From Platanthera guangdongensis (Eukaryota; Streptophyta; Magnoliopsida; Asparagales; Orchidaceae), in NCBI GenBank assembly GCA_039583875.1, contig CM077165.1, forward strand, positions 66,886,757 to 66,950,756: a stretch of DNA of 64,000 bases, in the 5' to 3' direction. The stretch's first letter is position 1. Each line of letters starts with the position of its first letter. The position numbers and the translations under genes were made by a program. This document shows, in pieces, positions 1 through 12,604 of this stretch. The notes beneath the pieces were generated by a model. It did no database searches. It was not told the DNA's origin and worked only from the letters and a program-made list of their open reading frames with translations.

Positions 1-19
1 TAAAAAATGAAAACACTTG

Positions 20-151
20 CTTGAATGAAATCCAGCCAATTAACTCAAATGAGTAGGCGGAAAAATAAAAAACACACGCACTCTACTTGAATAAAATCCA
101 GCCAATTAACTCAAATGAGTAGGCGGAAAAATAAAAACAACACGCGCACTC
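20..151. repeat. 66-bp tandem duplication
   Basis: A unit starting CTTGAATGAAATCCAGCC and ending in CACACGCACTCTA is present at 20-85 and again at about 86-151, with few differences. A shorter third start (CTTGAAAGTAATT) follows. It is non-coding and lies inside element F. Confidence 0.8.
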
Positions 152-1138
152 TACTTGAAAGTAATTACTCACGCACTCGACATAAATAAACACACACACA
201 CACACTTGCATAATTTAACCTAGGAGGTGAAAAATATCTCATACACGCACACACTCGTGCTAAAATAATTGCAAAAATCAAAGTTATCGAAAAATTAAAA
301 TGACTGCATTTCTACCGCTGGAATGCAGTAGAAATGCAAAAAAAGGCAAAATAAAAATTGTTTGAGCAAAAAGTTTTCAAATTAAAGTGAGAAGGGCAAG
401 TGCCCGAAAAATTAAAACGTTTACATTTTTACCGTTAGATTTTGATAGAAATGCTAAAAAAGTGAAAATAAAAATTGTTTGAGCGAAAATATTTTTTGTG
501 AGTACTTAAAATGCAAGTTTATGAAAAATAAAAATGACAATTTATATATTCTTATAGCCTTGTAAAATGGTTTAAAAAGAGGGAGTAAGCTAAAAAGAAG
601 CAATAGTTTTATAGTTAGAACAAAGTAAAAGCTAAGTTAAGAGGAATGAGGACTACCTTTTTAATGTTTTACAAGTTCATAAAAACGCATTTTGAAGCAT
701 GAAAATCCTAAATCTAACCAATTTTAAAGAGTTGAGAATGAAAACGGCCATAATAACGGCTATAAATTTTATTATAATTGAAAGGAAAACGTTAACATTT
801 GCGTTTTAAAACATAATTTTTGCAATTTTAAGCTCATACACACACACACACGCATTATGAAAATAAAAATGAAAGTATATAAGATTGATGAAAAGGAGGC
901 TATTTGGAGAAATTTCAAAGCATGTAAGATGAAATAACAACGATTTTTATTACAAAAAAGGGTGATTACAAGAGTTCAAACATACAAACTTAAAAAGGAG
1001 AGGGAGGGGGGATCCTTACATAGCACTAAAGTAACTCCAACAGCAGCCCTAATACATCAAAATGGTTCGGATTTTGGGAACCCTTAACTCATACAGCAGC
1101 TGCCTTTTTATAGGCAAAAATTTCCAAGTACACGCCCT

Positions 1139-1690
1139 CCGACACGGGCGTGTCGGGGGGCGTGTCAGCACTATTTTACCGCGGGATTCGGCGATTTGAC
1201 GGATTTGACGGCGATTTGACTTTCCAGCCGAAAACGCGGCGGTCACGCCCCAGGTCACGGGCGTGACGGTGGGCGTGTCATTCGGCACTTTAAGGCGATG
1301 TTGACTTCGGGATTCGCCGGCGGCAGTTAGTCGGGCGGACACGGGCGTGTCGCACATCGGACACGGGCGTGTCTCTCTTGGGTTCGACGAACGTTGAGCG
1401 CGGAACATTGACCTGGCTGTCACGGGGCGTGTCGGGCTGCCACGGGCGTGTTGCACATCAGACACGGGCGTGGCCCTCTTGGGTCGACGAACATTGAGTT
1501 GAAATCGTCGAGCGGGATGGACACGGCTTGGTCACGCCCCGTGTCGGATTGACACGGGCGTGTCGAATTATGGAACACGGGCGTGTCAGGCTTTCCTCTT
1601 CAAAATTGGCCTCTTTTCGGGTTTTTGAGCTGTCACGCCCTGGTCACGGGTGTGACCAGCATGTCACGGGCGTGACATGTCATTTTTGCA
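1139..1690. repeat. CACGGGCGTG palindromic-motif array of element F
   Basis: Many copies of ACACGGGCGTGT or close variants (CACGGGGCGTG, CACGCCCCGTG, CACGGGCGTGAC). Neighbouring copies are often 20-23 nt apart: starts at 1340 and 1362; 1421, 1441 and 1463; 1553 and 1576. The word is a near-palindrome rich in CpG. An open frame of 138 codons on the minus strand here is only a translation of the repeat and is not annotated as a gene. The same word occurs in element G's LTR. Confidence 0.85.
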
Positions 1691-1850
1691 GATTTTGACT
1701 TTTTTTCCTGAAAAAATAAAATAAAGCAAGTTAGTATAATATTTACAAAAATAGGAGCATTTTATTGAATAAAAACAAGTAGAAATGACAAAAATTAAAT
1801 AAAACGACTTAAGTAATGTACATAAAATTAGGTATATTTACAACTCATCA

Positions 1851-2349
1851 ATGACTTACTCGAGTATTTAACTTAGAAAAAAAATTCGAGAAGTAAATTT
1901 CTGTAAACTTGAGAGGTAAAAGGAAGCTACTCGAGTAATATCTTAACTACTCGAGTAAGAGTATTATTACTCGAGTATGAACTCAGTAACTTACTCGAGT
2001 AAGTAAAGAACAACTCGAGTACTTTACTTAGGAAAATTTTCCTTGACAAAATTTGTCTTCTTCTAAGGGATGACCAGCATCAAGTCTTTTCACATAATCT
2101 TAGAGCTTGAATATGAAGTGTATCCCAATAGAGAGGCTACACATGAATCAACACCTTGGAACACACAATGAGGGATTACATTGTCTGGTCCTGTGTTTGG
2201 TGACCCATTGTAGACTGACATTGGTCGATACTTCCCATAAGAATTCCTGCAAACACATAACTCAAACCAAACATCAAATACAACTTAATTCATCTTAGTT
2301 CAAGGGTGACTTCATCAAATCTGGGTTAGTGTGGATACAATACCCAACA
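1851..2349 (-). repeat. Element A 3' LTR, truncated by element F
   Basis: Begins TGTTGGGTATTGTATCC (minus strand from 2349) right after the polypurine tract. It matches 24730-25226 closely until 1851, where F sequence begins. Only the first ~500 bp of a ~1.96-kb LTR remain in the window. It includes several ACTCGAGT words between about 1858 and 2026. Confidence 0.9.
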
Positions 2350-2364
2350 ATCTCCCCCTATTTG
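2350..2364 (-). other. Polypurine tract of element A
   Basis: Minus-strand CAAATAGGGGGAGAT directly precedes the LTR start TGTTGGG. It is the plus-strand primer for reverse transcription. Nearly the same tract is found before the 3' LTRs of B, C and E. Confidence 0.85.
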
Positions 2365-2604
2365 TAGAAGTCAGAAACCTTTACACTAAGGTGAATTATG
2401 GACATAAAAAGAATGCTAAGTATATAAAGCAGTGCAAGAAGGCAAGCATAAGACTATGAAAAGGATAAAAAGATCAAAAACTTAGAATTATATCAGTGTG
2501 AATATCCAAAAATGTCATTAACAACAAAAATCATTTCCACAACTCATGAGTCCTTTTGGCTAGTTCTGATGATGTTGTCTGTCCTATTTCTCTTGCTGTA
2601 TGTC

Positions 2605-4978
2605 CTATTTCTCTTGCTGTCTTTTTTGATAGTTGTAAGGTTTAGGATAATACTTGGGGGGTCTTGGAGGAGCAGCAGGATTGTTTCTTCCATATTCTCT
2701 GTCATATATCCTTCTTTTGGTCATAGATTTCTCATACAACTCCCATTCCTGGGAACTATAGTAATATTTCTGCTCTCATGGTAGTCCATAACTAATTTGA
2801 GAGTTTCTAGGATGAGATACTTATACGTGGGAGACCAAACCTCAGCATGTTTAGGAGCTGGAGTAGGAATGGACTTGCTGGCAGAAGGACCTTTACCATA
2901 CTTTCTTTTCTTCTTGTAAGTCTGAATTTCAGGAGGAGCTTCGAAGAAAATATCTGCAGGATCTTTAGCCCAACCCTGAGTATAGGTATTAGGAGGGGCA
3001 ACAGAATCACCAGGCCTTGGAGAGAATTTGGGTTGAGGAGCTTGAGCAGGAACATCAGCAGCTAGTGGGTTCAAATGATGAGGAATGACATTTGGATCAG
3101 TAGCAAATTCAGGAAGGATTTGGTTGTGCATCCAGACAGCAGTGTCATAGGTGTGGAATTTGACACTCTTAATTTGAGCTAGGACATCGTCATGGATCTC
3201 TTTCATCTTAGTTTCCTATAGTTCTTTCTTGAGGGCATCAAATTTTTCTAAGTATTCTTTTACCAACTTCTCCCCCTTTCTGACTTCAACAGATAGCTGA
3301 GAGATGGCATCATCTTTGAAAGTGCCAACTTCTTCACAAATTTTCATCTTTGTTGCTTCAGCTCTTTTGTCCAGTTCCAACTGATTACCAGCTAGGGTAA
3401 CACTCTGTTCCATAACTTGGCCAACACTAGTTATAGTGTGGTCTAAGGCTTTGCCACCAATTTGGAACAGATATTTGAGCTGATCAGTATTATGCTGGAT
3501 CTCAGCAAATCCTTTGCTCATCTCAGTTTCTAGAGCAGTTACCTTATCAGTGGCAGTATTGATACAAGTATCAAAGTAAGATTTCTGTTCTTGAAGGAGA
3601 AGTGCAATCTGAGTCATCAAATCTGAGGAGGCAGGAGTTGTAGCAGCATGAGGAGCAGAATTAGATGGAGCAGAAGGAATAGGAGGAGCTACCCATGGAG
3701 CTATTTCTGAGAGGGTAACGGAGCTCTTAGCTCTTGTAGTATGTAAGAGGCCATCTCCTTCTTCCATTTTCTGAGGGAGAGAGAAATCCAAATTCCTGAG
3801 AGGAGCTTCAGCTGGCTCAGGTGAGAGCTCATTAGAAATGAAGATTGTTTCTGGCTGTTCTTTGTGAGATTGAGGAGACTTAGCTGGAGTTCTTGTTGGA
3901 GTGGTGTCTGGAAACTTTGTTGGAGATTGCACTGGAGATTTTACTTGAGACTGTATAGGAGTGGGGTCCTTGGGAATATCAGTCGATGTAGCTTTTGGAG
4001 ATAGAGGAGGAGGAGGAGGGGATTCAACTCCAGTTAATTCCTCTATCATGTCATTGATGGCAGCATCAGTGGATAGGAGAATTTCTCGAAGTTGTTGATC
4101 TATAGGGATATCTTCTGGGGTAACTAGAGGAGGAGTAGGTGCTCGAGGAGTAGACATCCTAGCTGAAACATAAGGAGCAGGCTCCCCCTCAATAGGTGCA
4201 CCAGAGGAGCTGGGGACCTGAGATGGAGAGGGAGATGGAGTCCTGTCCTCTGTGTCTATTACTTCAGTAACCTTAGCAGCTTGAGAAGGATTTTGCAACT
4301 TTAACTCCCATCTCTGTATGGAGGAAATGGAGACCTTCTTCATATGGTGAATAATACTTCCCTTGGAGAAACTGAATACCTCGGGATTTATCTCATGGAG
4401 AAGCAGGGAAATGATCCTTGCATAGTTGGGGGACTTGATACTCTCCTTTATTTTGTTCAGAATCAACAAGCCAAACTGAATGGCTTTTCGACAGATAATT
4501 GCTTGCATCAATTCAAAGATGTAAAGGGGTATGACTCTGATGGAGTTTGTTTTGCATAGAAGAATTTTACCAATGACATCAACCAAGAATTTTCCTTCAG
4601 CATTCAAATCAGACCTCTTGATGTATTTTGCATCAGCAGAAATTCCACAGAATAAGCAAGTTCTGGCATACTCTTCATCACCCAGAAAATCATCTACATC
4701 TGGAACTAGCAGTCAAAGAAGTCGAGCACAGAGGTTGGAGTAAGTTTGATGTTGATACCTTTAACTGTAGACTTCAAAACTGTCCCATGGTGCTTGACCT
4801 TTAGGTTCCTGAAAAACTCTGCAACTTCGGAGAAGAGGATTCAACATTGTTCTTGGTGAACGAACTTTAATCCGGCGGTGTCGAGCAAAATCATTAGATT
4901 ATGGAAGTCGTCAGAGAGTTCTGCAATCCCGGTGGCGACTAACTCCGAACCCACACCGATTTTAGAGGCGGCGGGCAT
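2605..4978 (-). pseudogene. Element A extra ORF (post-pol, function unknown), broken
   Basis: I chose the ATG at 4978 (MPAASKIGVGSELV) because it lies about 155 nt after a TATA box and aligns with the start of the equivalent ORF in element C. Several stops and frame changes follow; the longest open stretch is 3216-4607. The N-terminal part contains GKILLCKTNSIRVIPLYIF and KIKESIKSPNYARIISL, which match the corresponding part of C's extra ORF. A Pro/Ser/Thr-rich middle, a TYKKKRKYGKG basic cluster and a C-terminal YYPKPYNYQKRQ (C has YFPKPYHYFKRQ) follow. No signal peptide or clear membrane helix is seen, so it does not look like an envelope. It may be a nuclear protein because of the basic clusters; this is inference. 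Confidence 0.65.
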
Positions 4979-5130
4979 GATTCAGAAGTCTTGGAGATGC
5001 AAAAACCCTAGACAGGTTTGACGAGGTGAAGGAAATTGCGCGGCTCTGCAACTGACGGAGGAAGGCGAAGAGGAAGCAGGGTACTCGAGAGAGCAGAAAT
5101 GATTTCATGTAGGGAAATTTCTGGATTTTC

Positions 5131-5141
5131 GTATTTATATA
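5131..5141 (-). promoter_or_regulatory. TATA box of a putative internal promoter, element A
   Basis: Minus strand TATATAAATAC lies about 100 bp downstream of the internal ACTCGAGT array and about 155 bp upstream of the extra ORF's ATG. Elements B and C have a TATA-like box in the same relative place, and E a weaker one. This supports a promoter separate from the LTR promoter. Confidence 0.55.
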
Positions 5142-5241
5142 ACCCTTGTTTTAGGTCTAATTATACGACAATGAAGAATTAAACCAAAGAAGTGGCGGCA
5201 TAAGCCTTGGTTTGCGCATAAGAAAATTTGAAAGACAAACG

Positions 5242-5538
5242 ACTCGACATATACACGAGTGAGGAAAATTGACTCGAGTAGATGAATCTGGAATTACTCG
5301 AGTAAGTATACAGAAGTACTTGAGTAGATGAACTGAAGTACTTGAGTAGGTCAGTGAGGTACTCGAGTATGTGAAGTTGACTACTCGAGTATGTCAGTCT
5401 GCTACTCAAGTAGTTCAAGTCGACTACACGAGTATATCATTCCACTACTCGAGTAGGTCAAGTCGACTACACGAGTATGTCATTCCACTACTCGAGTAGG
5501 TCATATGCTTACTCGAGTAGGTTATGTCTTAGTCGAGT
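5242..5538. repeat. ACTCGAGT palindrome array between pol and extra ORF, element A
   Basis: Copies of ACTCGAGT, or one-change variants (ACTTGAGT, ACTCAAGT, ACACGAGT), start at 5296, 5318, 5340, 5361, 5383, 5404, 5426, 5447, 5469, 5490, 5511 and 5531: a period of 20-24 nt, mostly 21 or 22. The 8-mer is perfectly self-complementary with a central CpG. The same word fills the U3 part of this element's LTR. Confidence 0.93.
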
Positions 5539-5615
5539 CAAAGAGTTAGAATTTGAAAAAAAATTCAGATTTGACTAACCTTTGAGCCTTGAGCCTTCTT
5601 GATGGTCCAGCTTCT

Positions 5616-8600
5616 TTAGTCTTCCTTGTTGAGCATCCCAAGTTCTGTTTTTAAGAACGAGAAATTGGTCTCGTACAGCGGCTTCATGAAAATGCCTGCA
5701 ATTTGCCTATCTGTAGAGACATATTGAAGGTCTATGTCCCCATGCTCCACATGATCCCGCATGAAGTGATACCTTAGATCTATATGCTTTGTACGGCTGT
5801 GCGAGACTGGGTTGTTGGCTATTGCTATTGCGCTAGAAGAGTCGCAAAATAATGGAATCTTGTCAAACTTCATGTTGTAGTTCTCAAACTGATTCTTTAT
5901 CCAGAGTAACTGTGCACCGCAACTGCCTGTAGAGATGTACTCTGACTCAGCCATGGAAATTGCCACACAGTTTTGCTTCTTGCTACTCCAGGAGATAAGT
6001 CTTCTTCTAAAGAATTGACATGTCCCTGAAGTGCTTTTCCTGTCGTCTTTGCTCCCTGGAAAATCTGCAACTGAAAAACCTATTAGTTCGCTGTCATTAC
6101 TTCTTGGGTACCATAAGCCAAGATTTGGTGTACCTTTAAGGTATCTCAAAATCCTCTTTGCAACAGCGTAGTGAGATTACTTAGAGTTCACCTAAAATCT
6201 AGCACAGACACATGTTGAGAACATTATGTTAGGTCTACTTGCCGTAAGGTAGAGCAAAGATCCAATAATGCTTCTCTACTTGGTTTCATCAAAAGGTTTC
6301 CCTTTTTCATCCTTGTCCAGAGACATAGTTGAACCCATTGGAGTCCTCATCGAGATTGCATTCTCCATTCCGAATTTCTTAATCAGCTCTTTGGTGAACT
6401 TGGTCTGTGAGATGAAAATTCCATCTTCAGACTGTTTCACTTGAAGCCCTAAGAAATACTTCATCTTGCCCATACTGCTCATTTCAAACTTCCCTTACAT
6501 AAGTTTTGAAAACTTCTTACCGAGGTTGTCATCAGTAGAGCCAAAAATAATGTCATCGACATAGATTTGCACTAGCAAAATCTTGCCTTTAATTTCCCTA
6601 AGATATAATGTCTTGTCTATCTTTCCCCTTGTGAACTTGTTCTCAAGTAGAAAGCTAGACATCGTCTCATACCAAGCTCGAGGAGCTTGTTTCAGACCAT
6701 ATAACGCCTTATGCAGTAAGTAAACATAATCAGGAAAGTTAGAATCAACAAAACCTGGAGGTTGTTCCACATACACCTCTTCCTTTATGTCACCATTAAG
6801 GAAGGCAGACTTCACGTCCATCTGATAGACAGTGAAGCCTTTGAGTGCAGCATATGCTAGGAATAACCTTATTGCCTCCAGCCTTGCCACTGGTGCGTAT
6901 GTCTGGTCGAAGTCGATTCCTTCTTCTTGACGATAACCTTTTGCGACAAGTCTGGCCTTGTTCTTTACTATCGTTCCATCCTCGTCCATCTTATTCATGT
7001 AGACCCATTTTGTCCCAATGATGTTCTTACCTTTAGATCTTGGAACAAGCTTCCATACTTTACAGCGCTTGAACTGGTTTAGTTCTTCTTCCATCGCCAT
7101 TATCCACGATGCATCTGAGTTTGCTTCCTAAAACTTCTTTGGTTCAACCTGTGATAGAAAACTTAAATATAGATTCTCATTATTTGTACATCTTCAAGTT
7201 CTGACACCATCCCGGGAATCTCTTATGATCTGGTTCATGGGGTGATCCTTTAGATGTCTGAGCTCTAGAGTCCTTACATCTGGATTATCTTCTATCACTG
7301 GAGTGGCTTCTTCATCTTGGATGACTTCTTCATCTTGATCATCAGCCTCTCCAATAGGGGTTGGAGTGGTGATCTTGATGAACTTTTCACCTTTGTCTTC
7401 GGACGGTTCATCCAAGCTAATTTCTTTCAGCTTTGCACCTGCATCTTCAATAAGCACACTAGAAGAGTTGCTTTGCAGCAAACTCGTCTCATCTAATACA
7501 ACATGTATCGATTCTTCCACGACCAGGGTTTTTCTATTAAAGATCCTATATGTCTTACTATGGCTACTATAACCTACAAAAATACCTTCAAAACTCTTTT
7601 CGCTAAACTTAGTAGTATGATACTTGCCATTATTAAGCACGAAGCATTTACAGCCAAAAATTCTAAAATATGAGACTGTCGGTTTCCTGCCCTTCAGAAG
7701 TTCGTAAGGTGGCTTATCGTGGTTTTTGTTTATGAGGGCTCGATTTTGCACGTGGCATGCAGTGTTGATGGCTTCAGCCCAAAAATATTCTGGAAGTGAA
7801 GCATCACTCAACATGGTCCTGCAGGCCTCTATGAGTGTTCTATTACTTCTCTTGACCAGTCCATTCGGTTGTGGAGTACGAGGAGAGGAAAACTCATGAA
7901 AGATACCTAAGCTTTCACAAAATTTTATCATGGCCCCAGACTTGAACTCTGTTCCAATGTCACTTCTAATTTTGACTATGGAGCAGTTGTATTCATTCTG
8001 AACTTGCCTGACAAAATTAGCAAAGATGTCGAAGGTATCTGACTTGTGTTTTAGAAAGAACACCCACGCAAAGCGCGAGTAATCATCAACAATTACCAAC
8101 GTATAATCCTTAACTCCCAAACTTCTAATTTGAAGTGGACCAAACAAGTATATATGCAGTAGATGAAGACATCTATTAGAATCCTTGCAAATAATGCTTT
8201 TAAAGGTAGCCCTTGTTTGCATGCCTTTTACACATGCATGACAAGGTCTATATTTGACGTACTTGACATTTGGGGCATCACGTACTAAGTTTATTGAAAA
8301 TAATTTATTAATAGTTTTGAAATTAATATGTGCTAGTCTCTTGTGTCATTGGTCACCAAGAGATGCACTATCTTTTGCTAAAAGGTACACTGGTGTCGAA
8401 GAATCTATACAAATGAAATTCAAACAGAAAATGTTTCTGCTTCGAGTGCCGGATAGAATTGTTTCCATATTGTCAAAAGATTTTATCAAGCACTTATCAG
8501 CATGAAACTCAAATATGTATCCTTTATCGCAGAGTTAGCTTATGCTTATAAGGTTATGTTCCAAACCTTCAACGTAAGCCACATCGGAGAAGGATACATT

Positions 8601-8780
8601 ACCATTCGTAATCATACTGCCTTTACTGATTCCACGGTCTGAACCTCCAAAGATGACCTTCGGTCCGTTCACGACTTGAGTAAAATTCTGAAATAGGCTT
8701 CTTGTCCCGGTCATATGCCGAGAGCATCCACTGTCCAAATAACAGATTGGCGTTTTGGTGGCCTTTGGACATACATGCAA
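5616..8780 (-). pseudogene. pol: Element A pol: protease, integrase, RT, RNase H (broken)
   Basis: Copia order is complete but interrupted. Protease has CYLDSGCSRHMTG near 8725. The GAG-pre-integrase zinc region around 8220-8400 is frameshifted. Integrase is 7194-8222; its first catalytic Asp is changed (HIYLFGP instead of the HMDLFGP of the sister elements), and the Glu region reads GLVKRSN instead of GVAERKN, so two of the three DDE residues are lost. RT is 6495-7100 with an intact YVDD. RT C-terminal part and RNase H continue at 6276-6482 and 5616-6149, ending LGMLNKED. It is in the same frame as gag, separated by a single TGA. This copy could not integrate on its own. Confidence 0.9.
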
Positions 8781-11093
8781 TCACATTCCGTTTGCCTTAG
8801 GAACCCAAATATGTTTGGGTCCTTGGTCACGGGTTAGAACACTCCGCCTACGAATATTAGCATTAGGACTTGTCTTCCTCATATTGCCAACATGTGGGGT
8901 TGCAGTATTTTTGGGATTAAACCAGCAATCAATGACAAAGTGGCCAATTCTGCCACAACACCAATAGTCAAATCTGTTGTATCTTTGCATTATGTTCTCC
9001 TGCTTGGCCTTTTGGAATTGAGGTCTAGCAGGGGCAACATTCTTGGAGGAAGAAGCTTCATGATGACTACAATCACATGTTTTCTTTTCCTTCATTGGCT
9101 TTTCTACAACAGACTTTGCCTTTGGTGCCTTCTTGAAGTTATGGCCATAATTCAAAGGGCCATAACTCTGAAGAATCACTTCTTCATAAGGTGCCTTAAA
9201 GACACTCTCACCAAAGTTTCTGGGTCGAGTCCATACTTGATAACCGGACTTTGGCTCTACATAAGTAGGCCTTACAAAGTGTCCGTATGATGAGTTGAGA
9301 TCAAACTCGTTTGAGGGAAATATAACCTTTTTGAACGAGGTCTGATCTTGAGTGGCTTTCCCCTTCTCTTTGGCTAAGGCCTTCTTGGCGGCCTTATTCT
9401 TCCATTGAGCTTTGTTACTCCTAGAAGACTTACTAGGAGCTTCTTCATGGCCTAGTCCAGTACCCTTGGCCTTAGCTGAGAATTCAGCAACGAATGGAAG
9501 AACTGTCTTTGGCTTCGAGAAACTTTCAACTAGTTTCTTTTCAGCAGCAAGTTGGTCTTCCAGCTCTTTGATGATTTTCTCCTTAAGGTCAAGTTGCTCA
9601 AGAGCTTTGTTATATTCTTGAATAGCATTATTGAAGTTCTCTTCGAGCGAGTCAGTCTTTGTGACTTTCTCTCTCAAGATGCTCTCTTCAGCTTTGAGAG
9701 ACTTTATCTCTTTATCCTGAGTTTTCACGACTCGGCGACATTTGTCGTAAGCCATGATTAACTCCTTATACTGGGCCGTGAGTTCTGACTCATCGTCAGA
9801 AGAGCTATCCTCACAATCATGTTCAAAAACTTCAGAATCAGAGAGAGAAGTGTGAAAGTTTACCTTTCCAGTGAACTGGGGCTCTTGTTCATCATTAGTT
9901 TGAGCCATGAGTCCTAAATAGGCTTCTTCTTCTTCACTCGACTCAGATGAGTCAGAGTCACTAAGAGTCTTGCCCTTTTTGGCCATCAAGATCTTCTATG
10001 TCCTCTTCTTGTTGTATGAGGACTTATTTTCCTCTCTTCTACCACCCTCCTTCTTCTTGTGAGGGCAGTCAGTGATGACGTGTCCTGGCTTATTACAACA
10101 ATAACAAATAATGTTTGTAGAAACATGTTTGTTCTGTTTAGAGTTATACCTGTCATGGCTACTTGAGCCTTTTCTTTGCCGATCACCATCGTGTCGTGAT
10201 CTTCTATAGGAGGCATCCTTGCCTTTCCATTGCTTCTTCTTGTTCAAGAATTTCTTGAACTGTCGAGAGAGTAGTGAGAACTCTCCTTTTGATAGTTCAG
10301 AGCCTGAGGTGCTTGGCTCTGAGGTTTCTTCTTCACTAACTTCTGGTGTTGGACTAGGAGAAACAACCTTTGTCTTCTTAGAGGTGTCTGCCTTTAAAGC
10401 AACAAACTTCTCTTTGAATGCAGACCTGCTCTTCTCTTCTTCAGCCTTTCTGGTGTTGAGTTGAAGCTCATATGACATAAGCTTCCCGAAGAGATTCTGA
10501 GGATCTGCCTCGGCTAGTTATCCAAACTCCCTTATGGCACATACCTTGATATCCCATTCCTTAGTTAGAGATCTCAAGAACTTATCATTCAATTCTCCAT
10601 TAGTGAAGACGCTTCCATAGAACCTTAGCCCATTCACTATCTTGAAGAAATTTTCAAAAGTGTCAGCAATGGTATCTTTGTTTCCTTGCCGGAAAGCTTC
10701 ATACTTCTGATTAAGAAGGGATCGTATATCAACCCTCACTTCTTCAGTACCTTCCATCAAGGTAACTAATGACTGCCAGATCTCCTTTGCAGACTGGCAG
10801 TGAATCAGGTTTTGTAGCATTGAATCATCGACTGCACTTGCTATGATATTTTTTGCCTTTTTGTCCAATGAGACAAGTGCAATCTCATCCTTTTCTAAAT
10901 CCATAAGTTTCTTTGGCACTTTCTTTGTTGGTTCTATAGTGGAGACGGTCATGGGAATATAAGGACCTTCTTCAACTATCATGAAGATACTTGGATCCAC
11001 AACTTCCATGAAGAACTTGATTCTCTCTTTCCACATGGGAAAATTATTCTTGGTGAACAAAGGAAGCTTGGCAAAATCTTTAGCCTTGTCCAT
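8781..11093 (-). pseudogene. gag: Element A gag (broken by nonsense codons)
   Basis: Starts at ATG 11093 (MDKAKDFAKLPLF), 70 bp after the PBS. The capsid-like UBN2/copia gag region spans about residues 1-240. One frame runs throughout but is cut by TAA at 10515-10517 and TAG at 9993-9995 (a Gln codon in element C). Two zinc knuckles are present, far apart: CYCCNKPGHVITDC near 10080 and CCGRIGHFVIDC near 8950. An acidic, Ser-rich and coiled-coil spacer lies between them (about 9500-9990). It ends at TGA 8781-8783, immediately followed in frame by pol, as in stop-suppression gag-pol arrangements described for SIRE1. Confidence 0.88.
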
Positions 11094-11162
11094 TGTTGGT
11101 AGATCTCAAAAGACAACTATTGAAGGATCTGATCAAGGTGTTAACATTTTAACGATCAACCT

Positions 11163-11175
11163 CCCTCTCATACCA
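11163..11175 (-). other. Primer binding site of element A
   Basis: Minus strand TGGTATGAGAGGG starts 2 nt after the LTR end ...AACTTTCA. It is complementary to the 3' end of initiator tRNA-Met except for one base (TGGTATCAGAG is expected). Confidence 0.8.
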
Positions 11176-11177
11176 AT

Positions 11178-11558
11178 TGAAAGTTAATAGTTGCCTACCT
11201 AAATCACCTAGAGGGGGGTGAATAGGTGAGATGTGCGTCTTTTTGCGGTATAAAAAATTTCAAACCAATGCACAAAACAATCTACCAATCAAAAACAGAC
11301 GAGGAAAGATTTATAGTGGTTCCCCAACCTTGGGCACATCCACTTTCCCTCACTGATATAGCAATACACTAGACTCGGCTACTCCACTATCTCGGATTAA
11401 AAATCAATCCTACCCTCGGAACAACGTTCCTACAAACTCGATCCACAAAACGGATCTACACTCGGAAGGTAAAACTTCCTACAATCTCAGAGTTGAAAAA
11501 CTCCTACACTCGGAGAAAACTTCTCCTACAATAATGAAATAAATTTGTAACGAAATAC
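11178..11558 (-). repeat. Element A 5' LTR, inner segment (R/U5)
   Basis: The LTR end ...CTTTCA lies at 11178 next to the PBS. The segment continues to 11558, where element B has inserted, and resumes at 23644. It holds the conserved TTCACCCCCCTC hairpin at 11204-11229. The rest is non-coding leader sequence. Confidence 0.9.
11204..11229 (-). other. LTR-end hairpin of element A
   Basis: Inverted repeat TCACCTA (11204-11210) and TAGGTGA (11223-11229) around the loop TTCACCCCCCTC, read on the minus strand. The same loop with a different but still paired stem occurs in B and E. Confidence 0.75.
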
Positions 11559-11578
11559 TGAAAGTGCAGCTAAATCTG

Positions 11579-11610
11579 ATATACTCTAGAGGGGGGTGAA
11601 TAGAGTATAT
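11579..11610 (-). other. LTR-end hairpin of element B (3' LTR copy)
   Basis: Perfect 10-bp arms ATATACTCTA (11579-11588) and TAGAGTATAT (11601-11610) around a 12-nt loop reading TTCACCCCCCTC on the minus strand. The other LTR has it at 22174-22205 with one loop change. Confidence 0.8.
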
Positions 11611-11838
11611 GATGCTTTGAAACTTTTTACATCAATTGTTGTAATAGGAGTGAGCAGGGAAGCAGTAATAAATCTAATTACAGAACTAAGTTAAACAAAA
11701 GCTAATCACAGAATAATCAAGGCCAGAAACAAAAAAAAACAAGCAAAACCAGAAGACACAAGGAAATATAGTGGTTCCCATAAACTTGGGTACATCCACT
11801 CTTCTACCACCCTAGGTAGGAATCCACTGTAGGATGAG

Positions 11839-11965
11839 TTGATCAGGTGTCCTGGGCATCAATGAGCTTTTGATAAGGTGCTCAAAAACCAAAGCAGATT
11901 TTTTGATCAGGTGTCTTGCCACCAATGAGCTTTTGACAAGGTGCTCAAAAACCAAGCTCAAACTT
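11839..11965. repeat. 64-bp tandem duplication in element B LTR
   Basis: TTGATCAGGTGTCCTGGGCA... at 11839 recurs as TTGATCAGGTGTCTTGCCAC... at 11903, each continuing into GAGCTTTTGA(T/C)AAGGTGCTCAAAAACC. The 5' LTR carries the same pair near 22436 and 22500. A related stretch occurs in E's LTR (about 25930-26020) in the opposite orientation. Confidence 0.8.
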
Positions 11966-12604
11966 TTGAAGGGAGTTTGAGAAACCCTTTACAGAGAGGG
12001 GGTGAGAGAGTGATGGAAGTCTTCTCTTTCTCAAACAACTGAGAAGACTATGTGGATTGTTGATGTCAAAGCTCCCCCTGAATCCTTGAGATCTTCAGGA
12101 AGAAAAGCTTTGCTGAGGGTGATAGGCCTTCAAAGATTGAACTCCAGCAATAGATGATTTCAGCAATAGCTGAAATGTTGAAAATCTGGAGTCTGGAAAT
12201 ATATTGGCCTTGAACACTTTGGATAAGAGAGATCTGAAGATTTGAGAAAGCTTGATCTCCTTGGATCAGTGTTCTTGAGAATTCTTTGAGACAGAATATT
12301 TTGTTGAAGATTATTGATGTCTGTCTGTGTGTCTGTCTCTTGCTTAATGATTTAAAAAGAATTCTTCTCTTTTATTCTCTGGTACAGAATAGAATAACAT
12401 TCTCTCTGATAAGAATAGCCGTTGATCTGCATTAATTGCATCCTTAATGGCAAAATCTCTTCTGGAGGAAAGTCCATAGAAATATTCCTTGAAACTTGGT
12501 CCAGAAATGAATGAAAACGGCTAGGAAATCTCCAGAATTAATTGCAGAATAACTCCTTAATTGATTTGAATCTGAATCTAGAACCATCCTTGAAGTTATC
12601 TGAA

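Larger units (their letters stand above)
1..1850. mobile_element. Element F: partial LTR retrotransposon end inserted in element A's 3' LTR
   Basis: The block ends in ...CATCA at 1850 and is followed directly by element A LTR sequence. The flanking ATGAC (1851-1855) also occurs at the matching place in A's other LTR, so it is a plausible target duplication. Read on the minus strand it would begin TGATGAGTTGTAAATATACC, which looks like an LTR start, followed by an AT-rich stretch with AATAAAATGCTCC. The rest is AT-rich non-coding sequence with short CA runs (about 186-205 and 838-854), a 66-bp tandem duplication and a CACGGGCGTG array. No gag or pol is visible, so the superfamily is uncertain; a Ty3/gypsy LTR is my best guess. 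Confidence 0.55.

Noticed and set aside
1049..1465. 138-codon open frame on the minus strand
   Set aside because: It is a read-through of the GC-rich CACGGGCGTG array; no conserved motif or plausible start context.
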